The notes under the pieces were generated by a model. It was not told where the DNA came from and ran no database searches. It was given only the letters and a program-made list of their open reading frames with translations. A program made the position numbers and the translations under genes. From contig NZ_JADOVI010000003.1 in NCBI RefSeq assembly GCF_015752155.1, positions 186,001 to 250,000 on the forward strand: 64,000 bases of DNA. Direction: 5' to 3'. The DNA comes from Cryobacterium sp. MP_M3. Its GTDB lineage: Bacteria; Actinomycetota; Actinomycetes; Actinomycetales; Microbacteriaceae. This document shows positions 52,175 through 60,330 of the stretch, in pieces. Numbering within the stretch: position 1 is the first letter of the stretch; each line of letters opens with the position of its first letter.

Positions 52175-53111
52175 AACACGCACTGAAACGAGCGCCGACC
52201 AGGGCACGGCCGTCGCGGCGCTCCCCACGGCCGCCCGCGCCACCTCGAACGACGATTTCCGCACCCTCGAGGCCGGACTCGACGCGCTGCAGACGGTTCC
52301 GCTCGCCGAGCGGGGCCCCTGGCGGCGCATCGTCGACGGGGTTCTGCCGCCGGTGCTGCTGCTCGCGGCGCTCGTCGTCGCCTGGCAGTTCTACGTCGTG
52401 ATCGCGCAGCCGCGCCCCGACCTCGTGCCGGGGCCGTTCAACGTCGCGGCCTCGATCGGCGAACTCTGGTCGAACGGGCGCCTGCAGCAGGCGGTGCTCA
52501 CGAGCCTCGCCCGCGGCGGCGCCGGCTTCCTGATCGCCGTCGCCATCGGCACCCCGCTCGGGCTGTTGCTGGCCGAGTGGCGGTTGCTCCGCCGCGCACT
52601 CGGCCCGCTGCTCTCCGGGCTGCAGGTGCTGCCCTCGGTGGCGTGGGTGCCTGCCGCGATCATCTGGTTCGGGCTCACGGATGCGACCGTCTACTTCGTG
52701 GTGCTGATGGGCGCGGTCCCCTCGATCGCCAACGGACTTGTCGCCGGGATCGACCAGGTTCCGCCGCAGCTGCGCCGGGTTGGCACTGTGCTCGGCGCCT
52801 CCCGCCTCCAGCTCGCAACCCTGGTCATCCTGCCCGCCGCCCTGCCCGGCTACCTGGCCGGACTCAAGCAGGGCTGGGCGTTCTCCTGGCGCTCGCTGAT
52901 GGCGGCGGAGATCATCGCGATGGGCGGGTCGATCGGCTTCGGACTCGGCTCGATGCTGCAGCAGAGCCGGGACCTGGCCGACCTGCCCGGGGTGCTCGCG
53001 ACCATCCTCGTCATCCTGTTCGTCGGCATCCTGGTCGAACTGATCGCATTCGCCCCGGCGGAGCGCAGCCTCCTGCGCCGCCGCGGCCTGACCTCCGGAG
53101 GCCCCCGATGA
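52164..53111 (+). CDS. ABC transporter permease (SsuC-like)
   Basis: 315 residues. About 50 residues of soluble N-terminus precede TM1 (LPPVLLLAALVVAWQFYVVI). In all about six TM segments are seen, with the EAA-like cytoplasmic loop GTVLGASRLQLATLVILPAA in the expected place. SLMAAEIIAMGGSIGFGLGS is typical of SsuC/NrtB permeases. It is coupled on both sides: 11 bases overlap with the ATPase gene and ATGA with cysG. Confidence 0.92.
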   Translation: MPTETRTETSADQGTAVAALPTAARATSNDDFRTLEAGLDALQTVPLAERGPWRRIVDGVLPPVLLLAALVVAWQFYVVIAQPRPDLVPGPFNVAASIGELWSNGRLQQAVLTSLARGGAGFLIAVAIGTPLGLLLAEWRLLRRALGPLLSGLQVLPSVAWVPAAIIWFGLTDATVYFVVLMGAVPSIANGLVAGIDQVPPQLRRVGTVLGASRLQLATLVILPAALPGYLAGLKQGWAFSWRSLMAAEIIAMGGSIGFGLGSMLQQSRDLADLPGVLATILVILFVGILVELIAFAPAERSLLRRRGLTSGGPR

Positions 53112-54397
53112 CGCACTCCCCTCACGCTGTCGACCCTCGCCCTGTCGACCCTCGCCCTCTCGCGCTCTACCCGCTCGGCCTCAGGCTCTCCGGCCGCGCC
53201 GTGCTCGTCGTCGGCGGCGGGGCTGTCGCCGCCCGGCGCGCGTCGGGCCTCCTCGCCGTCGGTGCGATCGTCACCGTCGTCGCCCCGGAGGCCGGGGCGG
53301 ACCTCCGCGCCCTCCTGGCCACCGGCGCCGTCACCTGGCGGAACCGCCGCTATCGCACCGGCGACCTGGCCGGGGCCTGGCTGGCCCACACGGCGACCGG
53401 CGTGACCGAGGTCGACGCCCGGGTTGCCGCCGATGCCGAGGCCGCGCGGATCTGGTGCGTGAACGCTGGCGATCACACGGCCTCCGACGCCTGGGTTCCC
53501 GCCGTCACCCGGCGGGACGACGTCACGGTCACGGTGTCGACCGGTGGCGACCCGCGCCGGGCGATGGCGCTGCGGGATGCGATCGCGACCTCCCTCGACG
53601 CCGGCGAACTGCCGCTCCGCCACCACCGCCGCACCGCGGGCACCGGCACCGTGCACCTGGTCGGCGGCGGCCCCGGCGACCCCGGCCTGATCACCGTGCT
53701 CGGCCGGAGGCTCCTCGCCGAGGCCGACGTCGTGATCGCCGACCGTCTCGGCCCGCGCTCCCTCCTCGGCGAGCTCGACCCCGAGGTGCTCGTGATCGAC
53801 GTCGGCAAGCTCCCCGGCCACCACCCGGTTCCCCAGGACGAGATCAACGCGCTGCTCGTCGAGCACGCCCGCGCGGGGCGCCGGGTCGTGCGACTCAAGG
53901 GCGGCGACCCCTATGTCCTCGGCCGCGGCGGCGAGGAGGCCGCCTACTGCCGCAGCCACGGCGTCGCCGTCGAGGTCGTGCCCGGCGTGACCAGCGCCAT
54001 CTCCGTCCCGGCGGCGGCCGGCATCCCGGTCACCCACCGCGGTGTCGCGACCGGCTTCACCGTCGTCACCGGGCACGAACAGCTCCGCGCGCTCCCCGGC
54101 GGACGGGACCACACCGTGATCCTGCTGATGGGCGTCAGCGCCCTGTCCGGCTCCGCCGGGGTGCTCGCCACCGGCACCCGCGGCGAGGACTGCCCCGTCG
54201 CCATCATCGAGGACGGTTACGGCCCCGGCCAGCGGGTCACCATCGGCACCCTCGCCACGATCGCCGCCCTGGCCGAGAGCCGCGGGGTCGCCTCCCCGGC
54301 CGTCGTCGTGGTCGGTGACGTCGTCACGCTGAGCCCGCACGCACGCACCCCCAGAAGAGAACTCGTCTCCACCGCACCCCGAAAGGCCCACTCATGA
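53108..54397 (+). CDS. cysG: Siroheme synthase: precorrin-2 dehydrogenase + uroporphyrinogen-III C-methyltransferase
   Basis: 429 residues. The N-terminal half is a Rossmann NAD-dependent dehydrogenase (RAVLVVGGGAVAARRASGLL; VTVSTGGDPRRAMALRDAIA). The C-terminal half is SUMT (GTVHLVGGGPGDPGLITVLG; VVRLKGGDPYVLGRGGEEAA; EVVPGVTSAISVPAAAGIPV). Together they convert uroporphyrinogen III to sirohydrochlorin; ferrochelation is presumably done by the CbiX-type protein upstream, since the dehydrogenase half is shorter than in E. coli CysG. A perfect 15-bp duplication (VDPRP twice) lies near the start. Both ends overlap neighbours by ATGA. Confidence 0.93.
   Translation: MTHSPHAVDPRPVDPRPLALYPLGLRLSGRAVLVVGGGAVAARRASGLLAVGAIVTVVAPEAGADLRALLATGAVTWRNRRYRTGDLAGAWLAHTATGVTEVDARVAADAEAARIWCVNAGDHTASDAWVPAVTRRDDVTVTVSTGGDPRRAMALRDAIATSLDAGELPLRHHRRTAGTGTVHLVGGGPGDPGLITVLGRRLLAEADVVIADRLGPRSLLGELDPEVLVIDVGKLPGHHPVPQDEINALLVEHARAGRRVVRLKGGDPYVLGRGGEEAAYCRSHGVAVEVVPGVTSAISVPAAAGIPVTHRGVATGFTVVTGHEQLRALPGGRDHTVILLMGVSALSGSAGVLATGTRGEDCPVAIIEDGYGPGQRVTIGTLATIAALAESRGVASPAVVVVGDVVTLSPHARTPRRELVSTAPRKAHS
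53129..53158 (+). repeat. Perfect 15-bp tandem duplication at the start of cysG
   Basis: GTCGACCCTCGCCCT occurs twice (53129-53143, 53144-53158), giving VDPRP-VDPRP in the non-conserved N-terminus. The following bases (CTCGC) keep part of a third, degenerate copy. Confidence 0.9.
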
Positions 54398-55800
54398 CCC
54401 GGACCCCCACGGCGCCCCAGCCCCTTCGCGTCGCGATCATCGGCGCCGGCCCGGCCGGCATCTACGCCGGCAACATCCTCGCCCGGGCCGCGCAGGACGC
54501 CGGCGGCGAGGTCGGAATCGACCTGTTCGACTCGCTCCCGGCCCCCTACGGCCTGATCCGGTACGGGGTGGCCCCCGACCACCCCCGGATCAAGGGCATC
54601 GTCAACTCGCTGCACGAGATGCTCGACGCCGGCACCATCCGCTTCATCGGCAACGTGGACTACGGCACCGACCTCGACCTGGCCGACCTCCGCGCCCACT
54701 ACCACGCCGTCATCTTCGCCACCGGGGCGATCCGGGATGCCGTGCTCGGCATTCCCGGCATCGACCTGCCCGGCTCCTACGGGGCCGCCGACTTCGTCTC
54801 CTGGTTCGACGGGCATCCGGATGCCCCCCGCGACTGGCCGCTCGACGCGACCGACATCGCCGTGATCGGCAACGGCAACGTCGCCCTCGACGTGGCCCGG
54901 ATGCTCGCCAAGCACCCGGTCGACCTGCTCCCGACCGACATCCCCGCCACCGTGCACGCCGGGCTCGCCGGCTCGCCGGTGACCGATGTGCACGTGTTCG
55001 GCCGCCGCGGACCGGCCCAGGTGAAGTTCACCCCGATCGAACTGCGCGAGCTCGGCGACATCCCGAACGTCGACGTGCTGGTCTACGAGGAGGACTTCCC
55101 GCGGGACGAGCACTCCGAGCAGCGGCTCGCCGCGTCGAACAACCAGGTCAAGGTGATGACCCGCACCCTGAACGGCTGGCTGACCCGGGAACCGACCGGG
55201 GCTCCCCGCCGGCTGCACCTTCACTTCCTGCACAGCCCGGTCGAGGTGTACGGCGCCGGCCGGGTCGAGGGCATGCGCTTCGAACGCACCGAACCCACGA
55301 GCGACGGAGGCGTCCGCGGCACCGGGGAGATCATCGACTACCCGCTCCAGGCCGTCTACCGCGCGGTCGGCTACCGGGGCAGCGCCCTGGCGCAGGTGCC
55401 GTTCGACGAGGCCAGCGGTGTCATCCCGAACGACGGCGGACGGGTGGTCGACGGTCAGGGAACCCCGATGTCCGGCCTCTACGCGACCGGCTGGATCAAG
55501 CGCGGACCGGTGGGCCTGATCGGCCACACGAAGAGCGACGCGCTCGAGACCGTGACGAAGCTGCTCGAGGACCATGACCTCACGGGGCAGCCCGGCCGAC
55601 CGGAGGAGGACGCGATCCTCGCCCTGCTCGACGAGCGGGGCATCCGTTTCACGACCTGGTCCGGCTGGCTCGCCCTCGACGCGCACGAGCGCGCGCTCGG
55701 CGAGGCCGACCTGTCCACGGTGGACCGCGAGCGCGTCAAGGTCGTGCCCCGCGACGAACAGGTCGGCATCGCCCGCGCCGAAAGCCTGGTGGTGTCGTGA
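54394..55800 (+). CDS. fprA: Ferredoxin-NADP+ reductase, FprA/adrenodoxin-reductase type
   Basis: Passes electrons between NADPH and ferredoxin. The protein has 468 residues. FAD motif RVAIIGAGPAGIYAGNILAR; LPAPYGLIRYGVAPDHPRIK; IFATGAIRDAVLGIPG; NADP motif IAVIGNGNVALDVARMLAK; VFGRRGPAQVKFTPIELREL; and the C-terminal VYRAVGYRGSAL and YATGWIKRGPVGLIGHTKSD. It most likely supplies the sulfite reductase via the ferredoxin encoded next. It overlaps cysG by ATGA and the ferredoxin gene by GTGA. Confidence 0.94.
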   Translation: MTRTPTAPQPLRVAIIGAGPAGIYAGNILARAAQDAGGEVGIDLFDSLPAPYGLIRYGVAPDHPRIKGIVNSLHEMLDAGTIRFIGNVDYGTDLDLADLRAHYHAVIFATGAIRDAVLGIPGIDLPGSYGAADFVSWFDGHPDAPRDWPLDATDIAVIGNGNVALDVARMLAKHPVDLLPTDIPATVHAGLAGSPVTDVHVFGRRGPAQVKFTPIELRELGDIPNVDVLVYEEDFPRDEHSEQRLAASNNQVKVMTRTLNGWLTREPTGAPRRLHLHFLHSPVEVYGAGRVEGMRFERTEPTSDGGVRGTGEIIDYPLQAVYRAVGYRGSALAQVPFDEASGVIPNDGGRVVDGQGTPMSGLYATGWIKRGPVGLIGHTKSDALETVTKLLEDHDLTGQPGRPEEDAILALLDERGIRFTTWSGWLALDAHERALGEADLSTVDRERVKVVPRDEQVGIARAESLVVS

Positions 55801-56126
55801 CCTACGTCATCGCCCTGCCGTGCGTAGACGTGAAGGATCGCGCCTGCGTGGACGAATGCCCCGTCGACTGCATCTACGAGGGCGACCGTTCGCTCTACAT
55901 CCACCCCGATGAATGCGTCGACTGCGGTGCCTGCGAACCGGTCTGCCCGGTCGAGGCGATCTACTACGAAGACGACGTGCCCGAACAGTGGGCCGAGTAC
56001 TACACCGCCAACGTGGACTTCTTCGTCGAACTGGGTTCTCCCGGCGGGGCAGCCAAGACCGGCGTGCTCACGTTCGACCACCCGATCATCGCGGCACTGC
56101 CGCCGCAAGGCGCGGCCGACGCCTAG
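55797..56126 (+). CDS. fdxA: Ferredoxin, seven-iron type
   Basis: 109 residues. VIALPCVDVKDRACVDECPV and DCIYEGDRSLYIHPDECVDC give the [3Fe-4S] ligand set, and ECVDCGACEPVCPVEAIYYE the [4Fe-4S] set, typical of actinobacterial FdxA. The C-terminal region (EQWAEYYTANVDFFVELGSP) is the usual extension. It is the last gene of the sulfur operon and the probable electron donor to the sulfite reductase. GTG start, overlapping the fprA stop. Confidence 0.95.
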   Translation: MTYVIALPCVDVKDRACVDECPVDCIYEGDRSLYIHPDECVDCGACEPVCPVEAIYYEDDVPEQWAEYYTANVDFFVELGSPGGAAKTGVLTFDHPIIAALPPQGAADA

Positions 56127-56148
56127 CGACACGGCCCCGTACCGGCGC

Positions 56149-56154
56149 TAGGGT
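56149..56154 (+). promoter_or_regulatory. Predicted -10 element of the four-helix Cys-rich gene (leaderless)
   Basis: TAGGGT, six bases (GTCGGC), then ATG. Confidence 0.45.
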
Positions 56155-56160
56155 GTCGGC

Positions 56161-56556
56161 ATGCCCGTTAATGAGTGGCCGGCGGATTCGATCGAGGCAG
56201 GGATCACCCAGTGCCTCACCGCCTGTGACGCACTGGTGAAGGTCAGCGAGGACTGCGCGGATGCCTGCCTCGCCATCGAGGGCAACGGCGAGGTCACCGC
56301 CTGCTTCCTGGCCGACCTGGACTGCGTTGAAATCTGCACCACCACGACCAGGGTCTTGTCCTGGCACACCCGCAACGACGGTCCGACCGCGATCTCGATC
56401 CTGGAGACCTGCCGCGAAGCGAGCCAGGTCTCGGCGGCGGCCTGCGAGCGGATGAAGGCCATCCACCCCTCGTGGCAGACCTGTTCGATGGCCTGCCGCC
56501 GGGTCGGAGACTCCTGCAACCGGTTGCTCATCGCCCTGGGCCACCGCTCGGGGTGA
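56161..56556 (+). CDS. Four-helix-bundle cysteine-rich protein (DUF326/Csp-like), putative copper storage
   Basis: 131 residues with 12 Cys placed along helices: GITQCLTACDALVKVSEDCA (C-x3-C and beyond), ADACLAIEGNGEVTACFLAD, LDCVEICTTTTRVL, ILETCREASQVSAAACERMK and HPSWQTCSMACRRVGDSCNR. This matches the DUF326 family, which includes the copper-storage protein Csp and its relatives; Cu(I) binding is inferred from that. No signal peptide is seen, so it is probably cytoplasmic. It has its own leaderless promoter signature and converges on smc with a five-base gap. Confidence 0.85.
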   Translation: MPVNEWPADSIEAGITQCLTACDALVKVSEDCADACLAIEGNGEVTACFLADLDCVEICTTTTRVLSWHTRNDGPTAISILETCREASQVSAAACERMKAIHPSWQTCSMACRRVGDSCNRLLIALGHRSG

Positions 56557-56561
56557 CGGCG

Positions 56562-59500
56562 TCAGGACGCCCGGGCTTCGTCCTTCGCGAGCCGCTGCCC
56601 GACAACGGCCGACACCCCGTCCTGCCGCATCGACACGCCGTAGAGGGCGTCCGCGATCTCCATCGTGCGCTTCTGATGGGTGATGATGATCAGCTGGCTC
56701 GCGGCCTTCAGGTCCTCGAAGATCGTGAGCAGCCGGCCGAGGTTCGCGTCGTCGAGGGCCGCCTCAACCTCGTCCATGATGTAGAACGGGCTCGGCCTCG
56801 CCTTGAAGATCGCGATCAGCAGGGCGACCGCCGCCAGCGAGCGCTCCCCGCCGGAGAGCAGCGAGAGCCGTTCGATCTTCTTGCCGGCCGGTTTGACCGA
56901 GACCTCGATCCCGGTCGTGAGCAGGGAGTCAGGGTCGGTGAGGCGGATGCTGCCGCTTCCGCCGGGGAACAGCACCGGGAAGACCTCGGCGAACGCCGCC
57001 TGGGTGTCGTCGAAGGCGCTGCCGAAGATGGCCCCCATCTTCTCGTCGATCTCCGCGATGATCGTGAGCAGGTCGGTGCGGGTGTTGGTGAGGTCGGTCA
57101 GCTGTTCGGTGAGGAACTTGTGCCGTTGCTCGAGGGCCGCGAACTCTTCGAGGGCGAGCGGGTTGATCCGGCCGAGTTGCGCGAACCGGCGTTCCGCCGC
57201 GGCGAGGCGCTGCTGCTGCTCGGCCCGGTCGTAGGGCAGCCGCGATGGGTCGGCGTCGCCCTCGGACGGGATCGGCTGGTCGGGTCCGTATTCGGCGACG
57301 AGCACGGCCTCGACCAGGCCCAGTTCGCTGCCCGCCCGTTCGAGCAGGCCGGACAGGTGGAGCTTCTTCTCGTAGATCTCCAGTTCGAGGCCGTGCACGT
57401 TCTCGGTGACGGCCTGGAGCCGGTCGCGCAGGGCAGTGTCCTCCCGCCGGAGGGCCGAAAGTTCCTCGTTCTGGCTGGTCCGCTCCGCCTCGGCCTGGGC
57501 CAGGCGGAGGCGGGCCTCGCCGACCGCGCCGTCGACGGAGGTGAGCACCCGGGGCAGCGCCTGGGCGACGCCCATGGCCGCCGCCACCTGGCGGCGCCGG
57601 ATCACGGCGCGCCTGGCTGCCTCCTCGGCTGCCGCCCGGTCGGCCTCCAGCCGCCTGGTGAGGCCGGCGCTTCGGGCCTGGCCCGCCCGCACGCGTTCCC
57701 TGGCGGTCTCCACCTGAAGGCGTGACTCGATCTCGGTCTCCCGGGCGGCCTCCACCTCGGCGTGGAGGGCGCCCCGCGCACTCACGTCCAGGACAGGGCG
57801 AGGTCGCGCCCGCAGCGCCTCCAACTCCGCAGAGGTGCGAGCGGACTCGGCCTCCGCGCCGGCGACGGCAACGCCTGCCACGTGCAGGGCGGTGGAAAGC
57901 CGGTCGAATTCGGCGGTGGCCGCCTGGACCTGCACGGTGGCCCGGCCGGCCTTCTCGGCGCGGGCGGAGACGCGGAACTCTGCTTCCCGCCGCGCGGCAC
58001 GCGCTGCGGTGAGTTGCTCCTTGCCCTGGCGGAGAAGTCCGCGCTGTTCGGCAAGGTCGGCTCCCACGCGCTCGACCAGGGAGCGGACCTCGCCGAGCCG
58101 GTCGGCCGCCGCGTCCCGGTCGGCGACCAGTTCGAGTCTGCTCCGCCGTGCGCCGGACCCTCCGCGCAGCACGTGTTCGCTCAGCACGTCGCCGGCCAGG
58201 GTGATGAACGTCAGCGGCGGCGTGGCGCCACCGGCCAGCAGGTCCTCGGCGGCCCGGGCGCACGCCTGGTCGTCGGCGACGACGACGTGTTCGAGCAGGG
58301 CGAGGACCCCGGCCGGCGCCTCGACGACCGAGCGGGCCCAGGCCAGGCCCGGCCGGTTCGACAGGTCAGGGAGGCTCGACAGGTCCGACACCTCGGGCAG
58401 GGCGGACCCGCCGGTCCTCGCGGCCGGTCCCGGTTCCCCGCTGTCGGCGACGATGAGTTCGACCCGGCCGAGGTCGTCGGCGCGTGCCGTGCCGATGGCG
58501 TCGAAGGCGGCATCCCGGGTCTCCGCCAGAACGGCGTCGGCCAGCGAGCCGAGGGCGGCAGCGATCGCGGCCTCGAAGCCCGGGTGCACGTGCACATGCT
58601 CGGCGACGAGGCCGCGGATGCCGGCCCTCGCCTGGGCGACGAGCGCGGACGAGCCGTCTTTCTGGTCCAGGGCGAGCGAGAGGGCACCCGTGCGGGCCGC
58701 GAGCGCGTCCCGTTCACGCTCGAGCGTGTGCAGTTCCTCGCGCAGGCGCTCCACCTCGGCCTCGGCCTCGGTCACGGCGGTCTGGGATCGTTCGCACGCG
58801 TAGGCGAGGTCGCTTTCGTCGGTGCCCTCGGCCCCGGCGTCGGCGTCGAGAGCGTCGAGCACGGCCTGGGCCGCATCCGCTCGCTGCCTGGCCGCGTCGA
58901 ACGCGTTCTGCTGGCGGAGCACCTCGCCCCTGACCGACGCCAGCCGGGACGCCGCGGTCTCGGCCTGCCCCTTCAGTGCGGCGATCTCCAGGTCGTGGCG
59001 GGAGACCAGCGCCGCCTGCGCGGCGATCTCCAGGTCGAGCGCGTCGAGCCGGCTGCGCGCGGCGGCGGATGCCTCGCGGGCGTTCGCGTGCCGGGTCTCG
59101 GCCAGGCCGATCCGTTCCCGCAGCGCGTCGACCTCGGCGGCGGCATCCCGCAGCATGGCCGGGGTGACACTCGGCCCGGTGTCGACGGATTCGGCCTGGT
59201 CGGCGAGCAGGGCCAGGCGCTGGTTGGCCAGCGTGTACAGCCCGCGGAGGCGTTCCTGCACGGACTCGAGGCCGAAACTGGTGCGCCGGGCCAGGTCGAC
59301 GGCGTCGCCGATCTGGGCCTCCTCGAGACGGTGCAGGCGCAGGCGTTTCTGGTCGAGTTGCTCCTGCAGGACGATGCGTTCGGAGTGGCGTTCGCTTTCG
59401 GTGCGCCCGTGCGCGTCGAGGGCCGTGCGCAGGGTGACCACGTCGTCGGCGAGGAGGCGCGCCCGCGCGTCACGCACGACCGCGGCGATGCCCTGGGCTT

Positions 59501-60140
59501 CGCGCGCGACCTCGGCCTGCCGGCCGAGAGGTTTGAGCTGGCGCCGGATCTCCCCCGCGAGGTCGCTGAGCCGGGTCAGGTTGGCCTGCATCGCGTCGAG
59601 CTTGCGGAGGGTCTTCTCCTTGCGGCGGCGGTGCTTGAGGATGCCGGCTGCCTCCTCGATGAAGCCGCGCCGCTCCTCGGGGCTGGCCCGGAGCACGGCG
59701 TCGAGTTGCCCCTGACCGACGATGACGTGCATTTCCCTGCCGAGACCGGAGTCGCTGAGCAGTTCCTGCACGTCGAGCAGACGGCAGGTCTGCCCGTTGA
59801 TCGCGTATTCGCTGGCCCCGTTGCGGAACAGGGTGCGGGAGATCGTGACCTCCGAGTAGTCGATCGGGAGGGCCCCGTCGGTGTTGTCGATCGTCAGCGT
59901 CACCTGGGCCCGGCCGAGCGGACCCTTGGTCGACGTGCCGGCGAAGATCACGTCCTCCATCTTGCCGCCGCGTAGGGTCTTGACGCCCTGCTCCCCCATC
60001 ACCCAGGCGAGCGCATCGACCACATTGGACTTGCCGGAGCCGTTGGGGCCGACCACGCAGGTGACTCCGGGCTCGAAGGCGAAGGTCGTGGGCTGCGCGA
60101 ACGACTTGAACCCCTTGAGGGTGAGGCTCTTCAAATACAA
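56562..60140 (-). CDS. smc: Chromosome partition protein SMC
   Basis: An ATPase that organises and separates chromosomes with ScpA/ScpB. The protein has 1192 residues. Walker A (CVVGPNGSGKSNVVDALAWV) lies at 28-47, coiled coil at about 165-500, hinge at about 515-670 (LVAEHVHVHPGFEAAIAAAL), a second coiled coil to about 1010, and the C-terminal ABC signature LSLLSGGERSLAAVALL with Walker B FYIMDEVEAALDDANL. The start is TTG (LYLKSLTLKGFKSFAQ), with GAAAGG eight bases upstream; the frame is open further upstream but reads through repeats. Four 14-bp repeats lie just before the gene. It converges on the Cys-rich gene. Confidence 0.96.
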   Translation of the reverse strand: MYLKSLTLKGFKSFAQPTTFAFEPGVTCVVGPNGSGKSNVVDALAWVMGEQGVKTLRGGKMEDVIFAGTSTKGPLGRAQVTLTIDNTDGALPIDYSEVTISRTLFRNGASEYAINGQTCRLLDVQELLSDSGLGREMHVIVGQGQLDAVLRASPEERRGFIEEAAGILKHRRRKEKTLRKLDAMQANLTRLSDLAGEIRRQLKPLGRQAEVAREAQGIAAVVRDARARLLADDVVTLRTALDAHGRTESERHSERIVLQEQLDQKRLRLHRLEEAQIGDAVDLARRTSFGLESVQERLRGLYTLANQRLALLADQAESVDTGPSVTPAMLRDAAAEVDALRERIGLAETRHANAREASAAARSRLDALDLEIAAQAALVSRHDLEIAALKGQAETAASRLASVRGEVLRQQNAFDAARQRADAAQAVLDALDADAGAEGTDESDLAYACERSQTAVTEAEAEVERLREELHTLERERDALAARTGALSLALDQKDGSSALVAQARAGIRGLVAEHVHVHPGFEAAIAAALGSLADAVLAETRDAAFDAIGTARADDLGRVELIVADSGEPGPAARTGGSALPEVSDLSSLPDLSNRPGLAWARSVVEAPAGVLALLEHVVVADDQACARAAEDLLAGGATPPLTFITLAGDVLSEHVLRGGSGARRSRLELVADRDAAADRLGEVRSLVERVGADLAEQRGLLRQGKEQLTAARAARREAEFRVSARAEKAGRATVQVQAATAEFDRLSTALHVAGVAVAGAEAESARTSAELEALRARPRPVLDVSARGALHAEVEAARETEIESRLQVETARERVRAGQARSAGLTRRLEADRAAAEEAARRAVIRRRQVAAAMGVAQALPRVLTSVDGAVGEARLRLAQAEAERTSQNEELSALRREDTALRDRLQAVTENVHGLELEIYEKKLHLSGLLERAGSELGLVEAVLVAEYGPDQPIPSEGDADPSRLPYDRAEQQQRLAAAERRFAQLGRINPLALEEFAALEQRHKFLTEQLTDLTNTRTDLLTIIAEIDEKMGAIFGSAFDDTQAAFAEVFPVLFPGGSGSIRLTDPDSLLTTGIEVSVKPAGKKIERLSLLSGGERSLAAVALLIAIFKARPSPFYIMDEVEAALDDANLGRLLTIFEDLKAASQLIIITHQKRTMEIADALYGVSMRQDGVSAVVGQRLAKDEARAS

Positions 60141-60166
60141 CGCTGCGCCCTTTCCGGTCGTCGGTG

Positions 60167-60222
60167 CCAGGTCTGTGTTGCCAGCTCTGTGTTGCCAGCT
60201 CTGTGTTGCCAGCTCTGTGCGG
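60167..60222. repeat. 14-bp tandem repeat, four copies, upstream of smc
   Basis: CCAGCTCTGTGTTG occurs perfectly twice (60181-60194, 60195-60208), flanked by one copy with a single change (60167-60180) and one with two changes at its end (60209-60222). The period of 14 is not a multiple of 3, and the array lies 27 bases before the smc TTG, so it is non-coding, in the smc leader or promoter region. Confidence 0.9.
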
Positions 60223-60316
60223 GTCTGCCGCCCGGTTCCACGGTACCGGACAGATCGCGCCGTGCCGGGGAGGCGCGGGCCCCTGCGCGAGGCTGTACGA
60301 CTGCCCCGGGTCCGGC

Positions 60317-60322
60317 TACGCT
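60317..60322 (+). promoter_or_regulatory. Predicted -10 element of the GNAT gene
   Basis: TACGCT, eight bases, then ATG. The spacing is slightly longer than the six bases seen elsewhere. Confidence 0.4.
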
Positions 60323-60330
60323 GGCCGAGC

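Noticed and set aside
44030..56556. Sulfur operon as an integrative element
   Set aside because: No integrase, transposase, tRNA or direct-repeat boundaries are visible and composition resembles the flanks, so I report only the disturbed synteny.
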